From positions 1,178,001 to 1,242,000 of the forward strand of contig NZ_CP041666.1 in NCBI RefSeq assembly GCF_007301515.1: a stretch of DNA of 64,000 bases. The letters run 5' to 3'. The DNA is from Radiobacillus deserti (GTDB lineage: Bacteria > Bacillota > Bacilli > Bacillales > Amphibacillaceae). Within the stretch, counting starts at the first letter, position 1. Every line of letters starts with the position of its first letter. Below are positions 16,510 to 25,287 of this stretch, one piece after another. The notes beneath the pieces were generated by a model. The model was not told the DNA's origin. It made no database searches and worked only from the letters and a program-made list of their open reading frames with translations. The position numbers and the translations under genes are program-made.

Positions 16510-17664
16510 ATGCAGAAAAAGATACTCGTTATATCTTCTGACAATACTGGACATGGACATAAGAGTATTACAGAAGCAATCTGTGAAAAAGTACATATAG
16601 ATGATAATGTTTTAGTAGAGGTAGTGGACGGATTCTCTCTTGGTGGAAAATTGCTATTTGGAATTGGGAAGTCGTATGGCCCTATTACAAGATATTCTGA
16701 AGGTTTGTGGAAATTCATTTGGAATATGTCTGCTTTAAAAGCGCCATTGGTAAATAAACTAATCGAGAAATTAATTCAAAAAAACTTTTTAAAGTTAATA
16801 GATAAGGTTCAACCAGATTTAATCTTGTCTGTCCATCCTAACTTTAATGGTTCTGTATTGAACATTTTAGAAAAACATAAAATACAGATTCCATTTTATA
16901 CGCTTATCGCAGACCTAGTAAACATCTATCCGCTCTGGGCAGATCCTAGAGTGGATTAAATTCTAAGTCCCACTATGGAAGCAAAGGAAAAATGTTTGCA
17001 TTATGGGATTCCTGAAGAAAAAATAAAAGTGTTAGGTTTTCCTGTCCGATCGAGATTTTTTTCTGAAACGCAAAAGGTCTTGGAAGGTAAGGACCAACGC
17101 CCATCGCTTAATTGTTTGATTATGAGTGGCGGAGAAGGGGTCGGCAACATGAATACGATTGCCGAACATTTGCTAGATAACTTTGATTGTAAAGTCAAAA
17201 TTATCGCTGGTAGAAATCAAAAACTAAAAGCGAAGCTTGAAGAATCTTTGATAGGTAAATATGGGGATAAAGTTCAGATTTACGGGTTTACGAATAAAAT
17301 TCATGAACTGATGCTAGAAGCCGATATTGCCTTTACAAGAGGTAGCCCGAATGTTATGTATGAAGCTGTTGCAGCTAACACACCATTAGTGATAACTGGT
17401 GCTTTACCTGGCCAGGAAGAAGACAACCCCTTATTTGCTGAAAGGGCAAACCTAGGAGTCATTTGTAGAGATGTACATGATATTAGTTCCATCATTGGGG
17501 AACTATTGGCTAATAATTATGAGAAATTAAACATGATTAAGCAATCTCAGCGTGAATTTATTAATGGGGATGCAGCAGAAGATATACTAACATTCCTTCT
17601 TCATACTCGAGTGAGTGATAAGAAAGAAGAAGTGGACTTGAAAGTCGTTAATTCCTTTAATTAA
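16510..17664 (+). pseudogene. UgtP/MGDG-synthase-type glycosyltransferase interrupted by an in-frame TAA
   Basis: A single reading frame of 384 codons is split by TAA at 16957-16959. Before it: N-terminal MGDG-synthase domain with the SSDNTGHGHKS donor/acceptor loop (about 9-19) and the SVHPNFN segment. After it: ILSPTMEAKEKC and a complete GT28 C-terminal domain (MSGGEGVGN, ITGALPGQEEDNP). In relatives the interrupted position reads as D-Y-I, so a TAT/TAC to TAA change of one base explains it. No frameshift. The enzyme class transfers hexose to diacylglycerol to make glycolipid anchors. A second ATG at 16975 could start the C-terminal half but has no RBS. Pseudogene, sequencing error or readthrough cannot be separated here. 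Confidence 0.85.
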
Positions 17665-17670
17665 TACCAA

Positions 17671-17713
17671 AGCCGTAACTCGTCCTATATGGAGTTACGG
17701 CTTTTTTTTTTAT
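17671..17713 (+). terminator. Terminator after the broken glycosyltransferase
   Basis: AGCCGTAACTC and GAGTTACGGCT, 11-bp perfect stem with a T10 run. Confidence 0.95.
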
Positions 17714-17716
17714 CTT

Positions 17717-18080
17717 TTATTTATTAGTCAATGGTAGCTTTATAGTAAAGATACTGCCTCTTCCAAGCTCAATTTGAACCTCAATGTTACCTCCACAGAG
17801 GTCGATGATTTTATGGACTAAAGTTAGTCCTAGACCATTACCAGCCATTGAATGGGAAGTGTCTCCTTGATAAAACTTGTCAAACATATGAGCCATTGTC
17901 TCGTCGCTCATACCAGAACCGCTATCTTCAAGTCGAAAAATCGCATCTCGGCCTACTTTGCATAGTCGAATCTTTAGTGTGCCGTTGTTAGCTATGTGTT
18001 TGATTGCATTGTCTAAACGGTTGACCCATACTTGATGAATCAAAATATTGGATTTAAGTAGATTTGAATTTTTAAATTTT
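17717..18080 (-). pseudogene. Histidine-kinase C-terminal remnant (HATPase domain only)
   Basis: About 108-118 codons carrying only the ATP-binding half of a sensor kinase: N-box in QVWVNRLDNAIKHI, G1 box EDSGSGM, F box FDKFYQG and G2 box GNGLGLTLVHKI, ending at a normal IKLPL terminus. There is no H-box, HAMP, sensor or membrane segment; upstream the frame runs through unrelated AT-rich sequence to a stop near 18087. A TTG near 18043 has no RBS. The response regulator partner is absent. I read it as the tail of a deleted two-component system. Confidence 0.82.
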
Positions 18081-18169
18081 TTTTAGGCACAATAAATCAT
18101 TGACAAATCCTTTTGTTGCATTCTTGTTTTATTAAATTTTTATATCTTACTTATTGGAGGAGCCTTTAC

Positions 18170-19027
18170 ATGGATATTAACCACATAACAAGCTGTCATA
18201 GTGAATACGACGTATTAAAAAGAGTTATATTATGCCAACCACAATACATGACCATTCGTGATGTAATCAATGAAACACAAAAGAAATTTAAAGACGAAGG
18301 AATACATATACAACGAGCATTAGAGCAACACCAGGCATTTGTAAGTGAATTAAACAAACATGGGATAGAAACCATCTTACTCCCTTATCACAAGAAATAC
18401 CCCGAGCAAGTCTTCACTAGAGATATTGGATTTTCCCTCGGACATATCATGTTTGTAGCGAGTATGGCAAACCAACTCCGTAGGGGAGAAGAGAATGTAT
18501 TGAAATTATGGTTAGAGGATGAAGGATTATCTTATTACAACATTATTGGTGAAGACATTGAAGGTGGCGACGTCATTATTGATCAAGATACGATTTATAT
18601 CGGTTTAAGTAATCGCACAAATAAAGACGCAGTAGAACATGTGAAAAGGGTGTTAGGGGATAAATATGACGTCAAAGCGATTCCGTTCACAGAAAAATAT
18701 TTGCATTTAGACTGTGTATTTAATGTATTGTCACCGGAGGTTGCGATCATTTATCCAGAAGCACTTACACAGGAAGATATAGAACTTTTCTCTTCTAGAT
18801 ACGAGCTAATTGAAGTAACGGAGGAGGAGCAGTTTACATTAGGTACGAATGTATTAAGTATTGGAAATAAAAAAGTAATTAGTCTACCTGGGAATCAAAA
18901 AGTCAATCAAAACATGCGTGAAAAGGGATTTGAAGTGATTGAGGTGGAGTATTCGGAGATTATCAAGTCCGGTGGATCATTCAGATGCTCTACGATGCCA
19001 ATATTACGTGAAGTAGGACAAGGATAA
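18170..19027 (+). CDS. Dimethylarginine dimethylaminohydrolase / arginine deiminase-fold amidinohydrolase (YkgA-like)
   Basis: 285 aa from MDINHITSCHSEYDVLK, RBS TTGGAGGAG. Amidinotransferase beta/alpha propeller: FTRDIGF (about 82-88) holds the guanidine-binding Asp, LHLDCVF (about 180-186) the catalytic His, and SGGSFRCSTMP (about 268-278) the nucleophilic Cys near the C-terminus. The family hydrolyses methylated arginines or related guanidino compounds to citrulline plus amine; the actual substrate is unknown. All catalytic residues are intact. It shares a bidirectional terminator with the convergent amidotransferase gene. Confidence 0.88.
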   Translation: MDINHITSCHSEYDVLKRVILCQPQYMTIRDVINETQKKFKDEGIHIQRALEQHQAFVSELNKHGIETILLPYHKKYPEQVFTRDIGFSLGHIMFVASMANQLRRGEENVLKLWLEDEGLSYYNIIGEDIEGGDVIIDQDTIYIGLSNRTNKDAVEHVKRVLGDKYDVKAIPFTEKYLHLDCVFNVLSPEVAIIYPEALTQEDIELFSSRYELIEVTEEEQFTLGTNVLSIGNKKVISLPGNQKVNQNMREKGFEVIEVEYSEIIKSGGSFRCSTMPILREVGQG

Positions 19028-19047
19028 TAAAAATAAAACTATATCAT

Positions 19048-19076
19048 AAAGCCAAACCTTTAAGGATTTGGCTTTA
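19048..19076. terminator. Bidirectional terminator between the DDAH and amidotransferase genes
   Basis: AAAGCCAAAtCC-type stem (AAAGCCAAA / TTTGGCTTT with a short interior) with A- and T-runs. Confidence 0.75.
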
Positions 19077-19782
19077 AATCAAGTTTACTCTTCGTGATCT
19101 CTTCTTGAAAGTTATCCAATACATGAAAGATAAAGGTGCGACTTTCGTCATGATTTGCTGTATTCTTTAATTCTGTTAAAGGCTGTAAATATGGGCTGTT
19201 CACTGAATGTGGATAGTTCGTATTTACAATATAATCAATCGCTTCTTCATCAAACTCCGGGTGGAATTGTATCGCTAATGTTCGATTTCCAATCGCATAT
19301 GCTTGATTCGCGCAAGCACTAGTCCCTAGTAAACAAGCATGTTCAGGTAGCTGGAACGTGTCAAAGTGAAATTCAAAGAATCGACCTTCCTCTGGAATAC
19401 TTCTAAGAAGCGGATGTTTTCTAGCTACTTCATTAAAACGAACGGTATGCCAGCCAACCTCAACTTGAGTATGCTGATACGCTTTTCCTCCTAATGCACT
19501 TGCAACTAACTGGCTACCTAAACAAATCCCTAATACAAATTTGTCCGCTTTTACTGCCTGCCGTATATATTCCTTCTCGATTTTAAGCCAAGGATATGTA
19601 TCCTCTTCATAGGCACCCATTCGTCCGCCTAGAACAATCAAGAGATCATAGCTATCTAACGCAGGGAATACTTGCGTCATATCGACTCTTGTCGTCGTTA
19701 ACGTTGCATGATGCTGTTGCGCCCAACTTGCGATATTTGCATAACCTACGATTGGATCATGTTGAAATACGTGTATTCTCAT
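19060..19782 (-). CDS. Class I glutamine amidotransferase-like protein
   Basis: 240 aa from MRIHVFQHDPIVGY; RBS GAGGAGTGAGAGG rules out the slightly longer GTG start. Triad type 1 GATase fold: oxyanion strand VLGGRMGAYE (about 51), nucleophile elbow LGICLGSQL (Cys at about 91) and His in IQFHPEFD (about 172) followed by Glu. Stand-alone members act on free metabolites such as gamma-glutamyl compounds or are GMP-synthase-like; substrate not determinable. No synthetase partner adjacent. Confidence 0.86.
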   Translation of the reverse strand: MRIHVFQHDPIVGYANIASWAQQHHATLTTTRVDMTQVFPALDSYDLLIVLGGRMGAYEEDTYPWLKIEKEYIRQAVKADKFVLGICLGSQLVASALGGKAYQHTQVEVGWHTVRFNEVARKHPLLRSIPEEGRFFEFHFDTFQLPEHACLLGTSACANQAYAIGNRTLAIQFHPEFDEEAIDYIVNTNYPHSVNSPYLQPLTELKNTANHDESRTFIFHVLDNFQEEITKSKLDLKPNP

Positions 19783-19928
19783 TCCTCTCACTCCTCACCT
19801 TGCAGTCATTTTATTACAAACTCCACTGGATATCCATTATAATTTTTTAGGAGAGGTAAATCGGAAAATTGGAATAGCTGCTAGCAAGAAGCAGACACTA
19901 AACCCATTAACAAAGAGAAGGTGTCTTT

Positions 19929-21386
19929 ATGATGGAAAGAGAAATATTCACATTAAAAAATAGCTATACAGAACTTCCAGAAACATTTTTTACGTTACAG
20001 GATCCAACACCAGTAGCCTCACCGGAGATGGTACTATTCAATGATAAACTAGCACAACAACTTGGATTAGACCCAGATACCTTAAAGGATGAGAAAGGAG
20101 TGAAAGTGCTAGCAGGTAATCAAATTCCTGAAGGATCGAAACCGTTAGCTCAAGCCTATGCAGGGCATCAGTTCGGAAACTTTACTATGCTTGGGGATGG
20201 CCGCGCAGTTTTACTTGGGGAACAAATTACTCCTAAGGGAGAACGAAAGGACATACAACTAAAAGGAGCTGGGAGAACTCCTTATTCAAGAGGAGGAGAT
20301 GGCCGCGCAGCATTAGGACCAATGCTACGGGAGTACATGATTAGCGAGGCCATGCATGCCCTGGGGATTCCTACTACACGAAGTCTTGCTGTTATATCAA
20401 CAGGGGAGCCTATTTACCGAGAAACAGAGCTTCCAGGCGCTATTTTAACTCGAATTGCGGCAAGTCATCTTCGTGTCGGAACGTTTCAGTATGCAAGAAA
20501 GTGGGGAACACCTGAAGATCTTCAAGCATTGGCTGACTATGCGATTCAGCGACATTATCCCGAGCTTCCGGATACCGATAACCGATATGTGGAATTTTTG
20601 CGAGCTGTCATCCGAAAACAAGCGGGACTAATTGCGAAGTGGCAATTAGTAGGATTCATCCACGGTGTGATGAATACAGACAATATGACAATTAGTGGGG
20701 AAACGATAGACTATGGTCCATGTGCATTTATGGACGTCTATCATCCGGAAACGGTCTTTAGTTCGATTGATGTTCAAGGGCGCTATCAATATCAAAACCA
20801 GCCCTATATCGCGGGATGGAATTTAGCGCGATTTGCGGAGGCTTTGTTACCACTTCTTCATCCAGTGCAAGACAAAGCAATTGAGATTGCGAATAAGGAA
20901 GTGACTGCTTTTATTGATGTGTACGAAGAACACTGGCTAAATGGAATGAGGGCAAAGCTGGGTCTTTTCCACAACAAAGAAGGGGATAAAGAGCTTGTAG
21001 AAGAATTATTAAGCCTGATGGAAGCAAATAAAGCGGACTATACGAATACGTTTCGGGCCCTAACTTTTCCGGATAAACAGGAGCAGCCTCTGTTTCAAGC
21101 GGAGGCCTTTAAACAATGGAGACACAAATGGGAAGACCGATTAAACAAGCAAAAAGAGAACAATGAGGATGTTCATGAACGGATGCGACAGCACAATCCA
21201 GCTGTCATTCCAAGAAATCATCGAGTAGAAGAAGCGTTAGATGCCGCAGGAAATGGGGACATGGATGTAGTCTCGGCATTACTGGATGTCTTACAGAATC
21301 CGTACGCACATGACGAGGTGCACGAAAACTATTGTAAGGCACCTGATACACCGGATCCTTCCTATCAAACATTTTGTGGAACTTAA
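19929..21386 (+). CDS. selO: SelO-family protein adenylyltransferase (YdiU)
   Basis: 485 aa. Pseudokinase that binds ATP in a flipped orientation and AMPylates Ser/Thr/Tyr of target proteins in characterised homologues, with a role in redox homeostasis. Visible motifs: QAYAGHQFGNFTMLGDGRA (about 77-95), KGAGRTPYSRGGDGRA (about 114-129), catalytic region GVMNTDNMTISGETIDYGPC (HGVxNTDN about 240 and the DYGPCAFMD metal loop). The C-terminus ends FCGT, with Cys where some eukaryotic members have selenocysteine. RBS GAGAAGGTG. Apparently intact, between the amidotransferase and a broken FMN reductase. Confidence 0.94.
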   Translation: MMEREIFTLKNSYTELPETFFTLQDPTPVASPEMVLFNDKLAQQLGLDPDTLKDEKGVKVLAGNQIPEGSKPLAQAYAGHQFGNFTMLGDGRAVLLGEQITPKGERKDIQLKGAGRTPYSRGGDGRAALGPMLREYMISEAMHALGIPTTRSLAVISTGEPIYRETELPGAILTRIAASHLRVGTFQYARKWGTPEDLQALADYAIQRHYPELPDTDNRYVEFLRAVIRKQAGLIAKWQLVGFIHGVMNTDNMTISGETIDYGPCAFMDVYHPETVFSSIDVQGRYQYQNQPYIAGWNLARFAEALLPLLHPVQDKAIEIANKEVTAFIDVYEEHWLNGMRAKLGLFHNKEGDKELVEELLSLMEANKADYTNTFRALTFPDKQEQPLFQAEAFKQWRHKWEDRLNKQKENNEDVHERMRQHNPAVIPRNHRVEEALDAAGNGDMDVVSALLDVLQNPYAHDEVHENYCKAPDTPDPSYQTFCGT

Positions 21387-21409
21387 GTAAAGAAGGGAGA
21401 GGAACCATC

Positions 21410-21939
21410 TTGAAGATACTTGGAGTAGCAGGGTCGTTGGCCGGTTGGAAAACAAATATGGCGGTTTATCATTTTTTAACAGCAGTCAAGGAGATAAACG
21501 CTACCTTGGAAACAGAGCTATTAGATTTACGTGACTATGATGTAGAAATGGGTCCGCGGGGAGCCAACAGCTTATTATAATTCCGACACATGGGATGTCG
21601 TGAAAGAAAGTGGAATCCGCTGATTTAATTGTGTTTGCAACACCAATATACCAAGCTTCTTTTACAGGTGCATTAAAAAATTTGTTGGACCATTTACAAA
21701 TGAATGCATTGAAGGGAAAGATCACGGGTATTATTACACACGGTCATGTCGAAAAACATTTTCTTGTAGCCGAATATCAGTTAAAACCAATCCTCTCTTA
21801 TTTAAAAGGGCTCGTTCCAACGACCAACGTATTTATTCATAATGATGCTTACGATGAAGAGAATGATATTGTGGATTCGAGTGCTCTAGAGCGATTAAGG
21901 AACCTAGCAGAGGAAATGCTGGAGTTGGCTCATAAGTAA
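21410..21939 (+). pseudogene. NADPH-dependent FMN reductase with two frameshifts
   Basis: TTG start at 21410 after GGGAGAGG gives a flavodoxin-like beginning KILGVAGSLAGWKTN with the phosphate loop. The frame breaks near 21547-21560 (GTCCGCGGGG): the continuation REPTAYYNSDTWDVVKE is in the next frame. It breaks again near 21600-21610, after which SADLIVFATPIYQASFTGAL (the FMN-reductase P-I-Y signature) continues in the third frame to a normal end at 21939. All three pieces align to one protein of about 175 residues. Inactive unless the shifts are sequencing errors. Confidence 0.82.
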
Positions 21940-21948
21940 AGATTGCAA

Positions 21949-21984
21949 AAATAGGAGCTTTCAAAAAGGCTCCTATTATTTTCG
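21949..21984 (+). terminator. Terminator after the FMN reductase remnant
   Basis: ATAGGAGC-TTTCAAAAAG-GCTCCTAT perfect stem followed by TATTTT. Confidence 0.8.
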
Positions 21985-22070
21985 GCGATATTGAATTACC
22001 TGTTGGAATCGTCATCGCAATCATCGGGGTTCCATATTTTATTTATTTGTTATGTACAGGAAAAGCTTGA
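21981..22070 (+). pseudogene. Remnant of a FecCD-type siderophore permease C-terminus
   Basis: 29 codons in frame to TGA at 22068-22070 read FGDIELPVGIVIAIIGVP and then YFIYLLCTGKA. This is the conserved end of FecCD/BtuC-type iron-siderophore permeases (E-[IL]-P-V-G-[IV]-V-T-A-[IL]-[IF]-G-x-P-[YF]-F-[IL]-Y-L-L). Nothing of the other roughly 300 residues is present. It lies on the same strand and 14 bp before the siderophore esterase, matching the B. subtilis feuC-besA order, so the transporter was deleted and left its tail. Confidence 0.75.
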
Positions 22071-22084
22071 TTGGAGGAAGGAAA

Positions 22085-22891
22085 ATGCAAAAAACAAAGG
22101 TACATGTGCAAGGAACGGAACAGTTTTTCATGACATCTAAACATAATCGTCGTTATCGAATAATGGTGTATAGACCACAACAAGAAGCTCCTGCCTCGGG
22201 ATTTCCCATCCTGTATGTTTTAGACGGAAATGCTTTTTTTACTACGGTTACAGATGCTATTCGTCTTCAGTCTCGGCGTTCCGATAAAACTGGAGTAGTC
22301 CCAACTGTTGTTGTAGGAATTGGATATGATTCAGAGGAACCATTTGATAAAAACCGATTTTATGATTATACAGTCGCACCAGCTGAAGATCAGGTATCTT
22401 CTAAGTTTACACGTAAAATGGACGACGAGCAGGGTGGTGCAAATGAATTTTTGATGTTTTTACAAGAAGAATTGAAGCCAAAAATAGAAAGAGAGCTGGC
22501 AATCGATTCAGAGAAACAAGCTATTTTCGGTCATTCTCTGGGTGGTCTATTCGTTTTACATGCCTTATTCACGCAAACGAGTCTTTTCCAAACCTATATT
22601 GCAGGTAGTCCCTCCATTCACTGGAATCAAGTAAAGTTAAGTCAAGAGGAAGAACACTTCATCCAAAACAATTGTGATGAAAAAGTATCGATATTAATTG
22701 GTGCTGGAGAACTGGAGGGTGAGCATCATAGCAAGATGCTTATGAATGCTCGGGAATTAGCACAAAGACTACAGCAGCTAAAGCATGCACGAGTAGAAGC
22801 TTACGAATTCCCGGATGAAAATCATATATCTGTCGTGCTTCCTCTTATAAATAAAGCAATCCGGTTTTGTTCAGATGATTGGAAGTTGTAG
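22085..22891 (+). CDS. besA: Ferri-siderophore trilactone esterase (BesA/IroE type)
   Basis: 268 aa from MQKTKVHVQG, RBS TTGGAGGAAGG; the longer frame start at 22052 lies inside the permease remnant. Esterase-D-like alpha/beta hydrolase: FPILYVLDGNAFF (about 39), nucleophile elbow GHSLGG (about 154), AGSPSIHWN (about 179) and catalytic His in PDENHISVV (about 245). BesA hydrolyses ferric bacillibactin in the cytoplasm to release iron. Here the uptake permease next to it is reduced to a 29-codon tail, so either another system supplies substrate or the gene is on its way out. Exact siderophore unproven. Confidence 0.82.
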   Translation: MQKTKVHVQGTEQFFMTSKHNRRYRIMVYRPQQEAPASGFPILYVLDGNAFFTTVTDAIRLQSRRSDKTGVVPTVVVGIGYDSEEPFDKNRFYDYTVAPAEDQVSSKFTRKMDDEQGGANEFLMFLQEELKPKIERELAIDSEKQAIFGHSLGGLFVLHALFTQTSLFQTYIAGSPSIHWNQVKLSQEEEHFIQNNCDEKVSILIGAGELEGEHHSKMLMNARELAQRLQQLKHARVEAYEFPDENHISVVLPLINKAIRFCSDDWKL

Positions 22892-22916
22892 ACTGACCAA
22901 AAGTGGGGGATGGCAG

Positions 22917-23606
22917 TTAAGATGATGAATCAATAAATGTTTGGAATGCTGTTTGTAAGTCATCTTCCCTCCATTTTTCTCCTTCTTTTAGTGTAATTAT
23001 CTCTTTTATTTTCCCTTCATCTAGTAAAACAAATTCATTACATAATTGTGATGCAAAAGCAAAAATATGTGTGGAAAATACGATACATCTATCAATGGAA
23101 TACTCGATTAAGTGCTTTTTCATCATCTCTAGATGAACAGGGTCTAACCCTGTAAATGGCTCATCCAATAACAAAACATTTGGTTTGTGCAACGTAGCGA
23201 CAACATAAGCTAGTCTTTGTCTCATTCCTCTTGATAAATTTTCCGTAGGTTTATCTTTTACCTCCGCTAAGTCAACCTCTTGCAACCTATTGATTAGTTC
23301 TTCTTTAGTTAACCCCAACCTTCGAACGAGATTTATGTAATGAAGCATCTCAAGTACAGATACATGATTAATAAAAACAGGTTCATCAGGTAAATAGCCA
23401 ATATTGTCTTTTGATAAATTAGTATAGGAAATATCACCAGATGAGGGTTCTAATAAACCTATTATTGTTTCAATTAGTGTTGTTTTCCCAGCACCATTTT
23501 TTCCTATTAAACCAATGACTTTATTCTTTCTTAGTTGTAAGTCAATATTATTTAATGCTTTTACGTCATTGCCGTAGATTTTATTTACCCCATTTAAAGT
23601 AATCAT
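22917..23606 (-). CDS. ABC transporter ATP-binding protein
   Basis: 229 aa from MITLNGVNKIYGND; the longer frame to 23702 has no RBS and lies inside the permease gene. Walker A GLIGKNGAGKTT (about 35-46), Q-loop near YLPDEP, signature LSRGMRQR (about 130), Walker B NVLLLDEPFTGLDP (about 150-163) and H-loop FSTHIFA. Short exporter-type ATPase. Starts 5 bp after the stop of the membrane partner gene, so the two are co-expressed. Cargo unknown. Confidence 0.9.
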   Translation of the reverse strand: MITLNGVNKIYGNDVKALNNIDLQLRKNKVIGLIGKNGAGKTTLIETIIGLLEPSSGDISYTNLSKDNIGYLPDEPVFINHVSVLEMLHYINLVRRLGLTKEELINRLQEVDLAEVKDKPTENLSRGMRQRLAYVVATLHKPNVLLLDEPFTGLDPVHLEMMKKHLIEYSIDRCIVFSTHIFAFASQLCNEFVLLDEGKIKEIITLKEGEKWREDDLQTAFQTFIDSSS

Positions 23607-23611
23607 GGCCG

Positions 23612-25111
23612 TCACTCCATAAATAATTTTGATTTTGAAGCTTTTGAATAAAATAATCTTTTCTTCGTAAAATAACCTGCATACATGATTAGAAAGAAGC
23701 AAACCGTGCAGTTAAAAATTACCATCCATAATATAAATGTTGGACTTGTATACAAAGCAGCCCAAACGAACGCTGCATTTATAAGGCCAATACTACTTAT
23801 CACAATGTTGTTTATAATAGATGCATACGTTGTAGGGATGTCAGTAATCTGTTCCCACTTATAATTTGGAAATAAGGCGGTACTTAATGGCCCAGCAGGT
23901 GAAACTACTAGCGCAAACGTGAATAAGGCAATTATAAATGTAATATGGAAACGAACGGAAACATCTAAGAACAAAATAATTGAACAGCTAAGAATGGCAC
24001 CAAACAGATTATTCAATAGTAACGAAGTCAGTGTTCGAAATAATACTTTCCACTTTATAAATTTTTTAATGTATCCAAAATGAATCATGGTTTCCCCATC
24101 TAAATCAATTGAAGAAAAAGACAAAGTAGTTTGTAAGAAAAAAATAAATGGGGAATAGAGAAGAAATAAAATGGCTAAATATTTAGATAATAGCTCTGGG
24201 TTATTATTTAGGTAAAATAAAATAGAATAAAAAATAATCAATGGTGTAATATTGATCAAAAATAATAGATGAATGTTAACTGGCAGATTTTTGCGAAAAA
24301 TCAACCATTCTTGCTGAAGTAAACGTGGATACAATTTGCTAGATCTATGTTTTTCTTTCGAATCTTGTGCTGAAAACGAAAGCGAGAAAAATTCATAAAC
24401 TCCAGTTGCAAGGAATCTTTTTTTACATTTTCTTAATATCCTATGAATGATAAATCCAATAATAAAGAAAAAGAATAGGCTACTGAAGAACATTAAAATC
24501 GTGAAATCAAATAATGTAAGGGAAAGCTCTCTGTACATATTTTTGAAATATACATATAAGATTAATCCAGTTAGAATTGGAACTAAGAAATCAATATTGG
24601 ATAAAAATAAAAAACGGCGCGTAAGGAATCGAATCTTATAAAGATATAACTCAATAATTTTAATCCTTAGAACTAGAGATAAATAAAAGGATATGAATGT
24701 AAGCATCATATAAATAAGACCGAAAAGAATGTTTTCGAAAATGAAGTAGCAAATGGCTAGAATTAAGTTAGTCCAAATACTAAAGAAAAGGATGAAAATC
24801 TTTCTACTTAATTCTTTTGCCATAGCATATTGGTTTTTAGAGTAACCTAATATGTCCAAAAGTTTTCGGTCCCCGCTATCCAGTAAACGAATCAAGCTCT
24901 TGTACGTATCTAATAACATGAACGAGATACAAGATAAAAAAAGCATGACTACAGAATAGGCATGGAAAATAAAATAAATGGAAATAGCGCCTATCGTTGT
25001 AAGGAGAAACCAAAACAATATATAGAGAAAAAATTTTCTCGTATTATAACTTGTGGAATGATTTACATAGTCTTTTACTTTTACGCCTAAGTAAGCCAGA
25101 ATCATTTTCAT
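23612..25111 (-). CDS. ABC exporter membrane subunit, unassigned
   Basis: 499 aa, very hydrophobic, about 12 predicted membrane segments, rich in Phe, Leu, Ile and Lys. No nucleotide-binding motif. I do not recognise a specific family beyond large ABC-2-type permeases of the ecsB kind; the central basic region (about 225-260) may be a cytoplasmic loop. More AT-rich than neighbouring genes. RBS AAAAGGG before ATG 25111. With the ATPase it makes a two-gene exporter; no immunity, peptide or regulator gene adjoins it to suggest cargo. Confidence 0.75.
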   Translation of the reverse strand: MKMILAYLGVKVKDYVNHSTSYNTRKFFLYILFWFLLTTIGAISIYFIFHAYSVVMLFLSCISFMLLDTYKSLIRLLDSGDRKLLDILGYSKNQYAMAKELSRKIFILFFSIWTNLILAICYFIFENILFGLIYMMLTFISFYLSLVLRIKIIELYLYKIRFLTRRFLFLSNIDFLVPILTGLILYVYFKNMYRELSLTLFDFTILMFFSSLFFFFIIGFIIHRILRKCKKRFLATGVYEFFSLSFSAQDSKEKHRSSKLYPRLLQQEWLIFRKNLPVNIHLLFLINITPLIIFYSILFYLNNNPELLSKYLAILFLLYSPFIFFLQTTLSFSSIDLDGETMIHFGYIKKFIKWKVLFRTLTSLLLNNLFGAILSCSIILFLDVSVRFHITFIIALFTFALVVSPAGPLSTALFPNYKWEQITDIPTTYASIINNIVISSIGLINAAFVWAALYTSPTFILWMVIFNCTVCFFLIMYAGYFTKKRLFYSKASKSKLFME

Positions 25112-25232
25112 TAAAAAAATCCCTTTTAAAAGATTTGTTACGTTACAGTTATCATACTAGAGGATATGGAGTATTTTAACAAATAAATGGAAAAATAGGT
25201 ATAAATTACTATAATAAATAATGCAGAGCTAC

Positions 25233-25267
25233 AAAACCAATGAAATTAACAATTTCATTGGTTTTTA
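25233..25267. terminator. Terminator after the YesN-like gene
   Basis: AAAACCAATGAAAT and ATTTCATTGGTTTT around TAACA, 14-bp arms, with T-rich flanks on both strands. Confidence 0.88.
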
Positions 25268-25287
25268 ATGGGAATATTTCTCCGTTC

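Noticed and set aside
21310..21386. Selenocysteine at the SelO C-terminus
   Set aside because: The gene ends FCGT with a TAA/TAG-free Cys codon and no in-frame TGA near the end; no SECIS-like hairpin follows.
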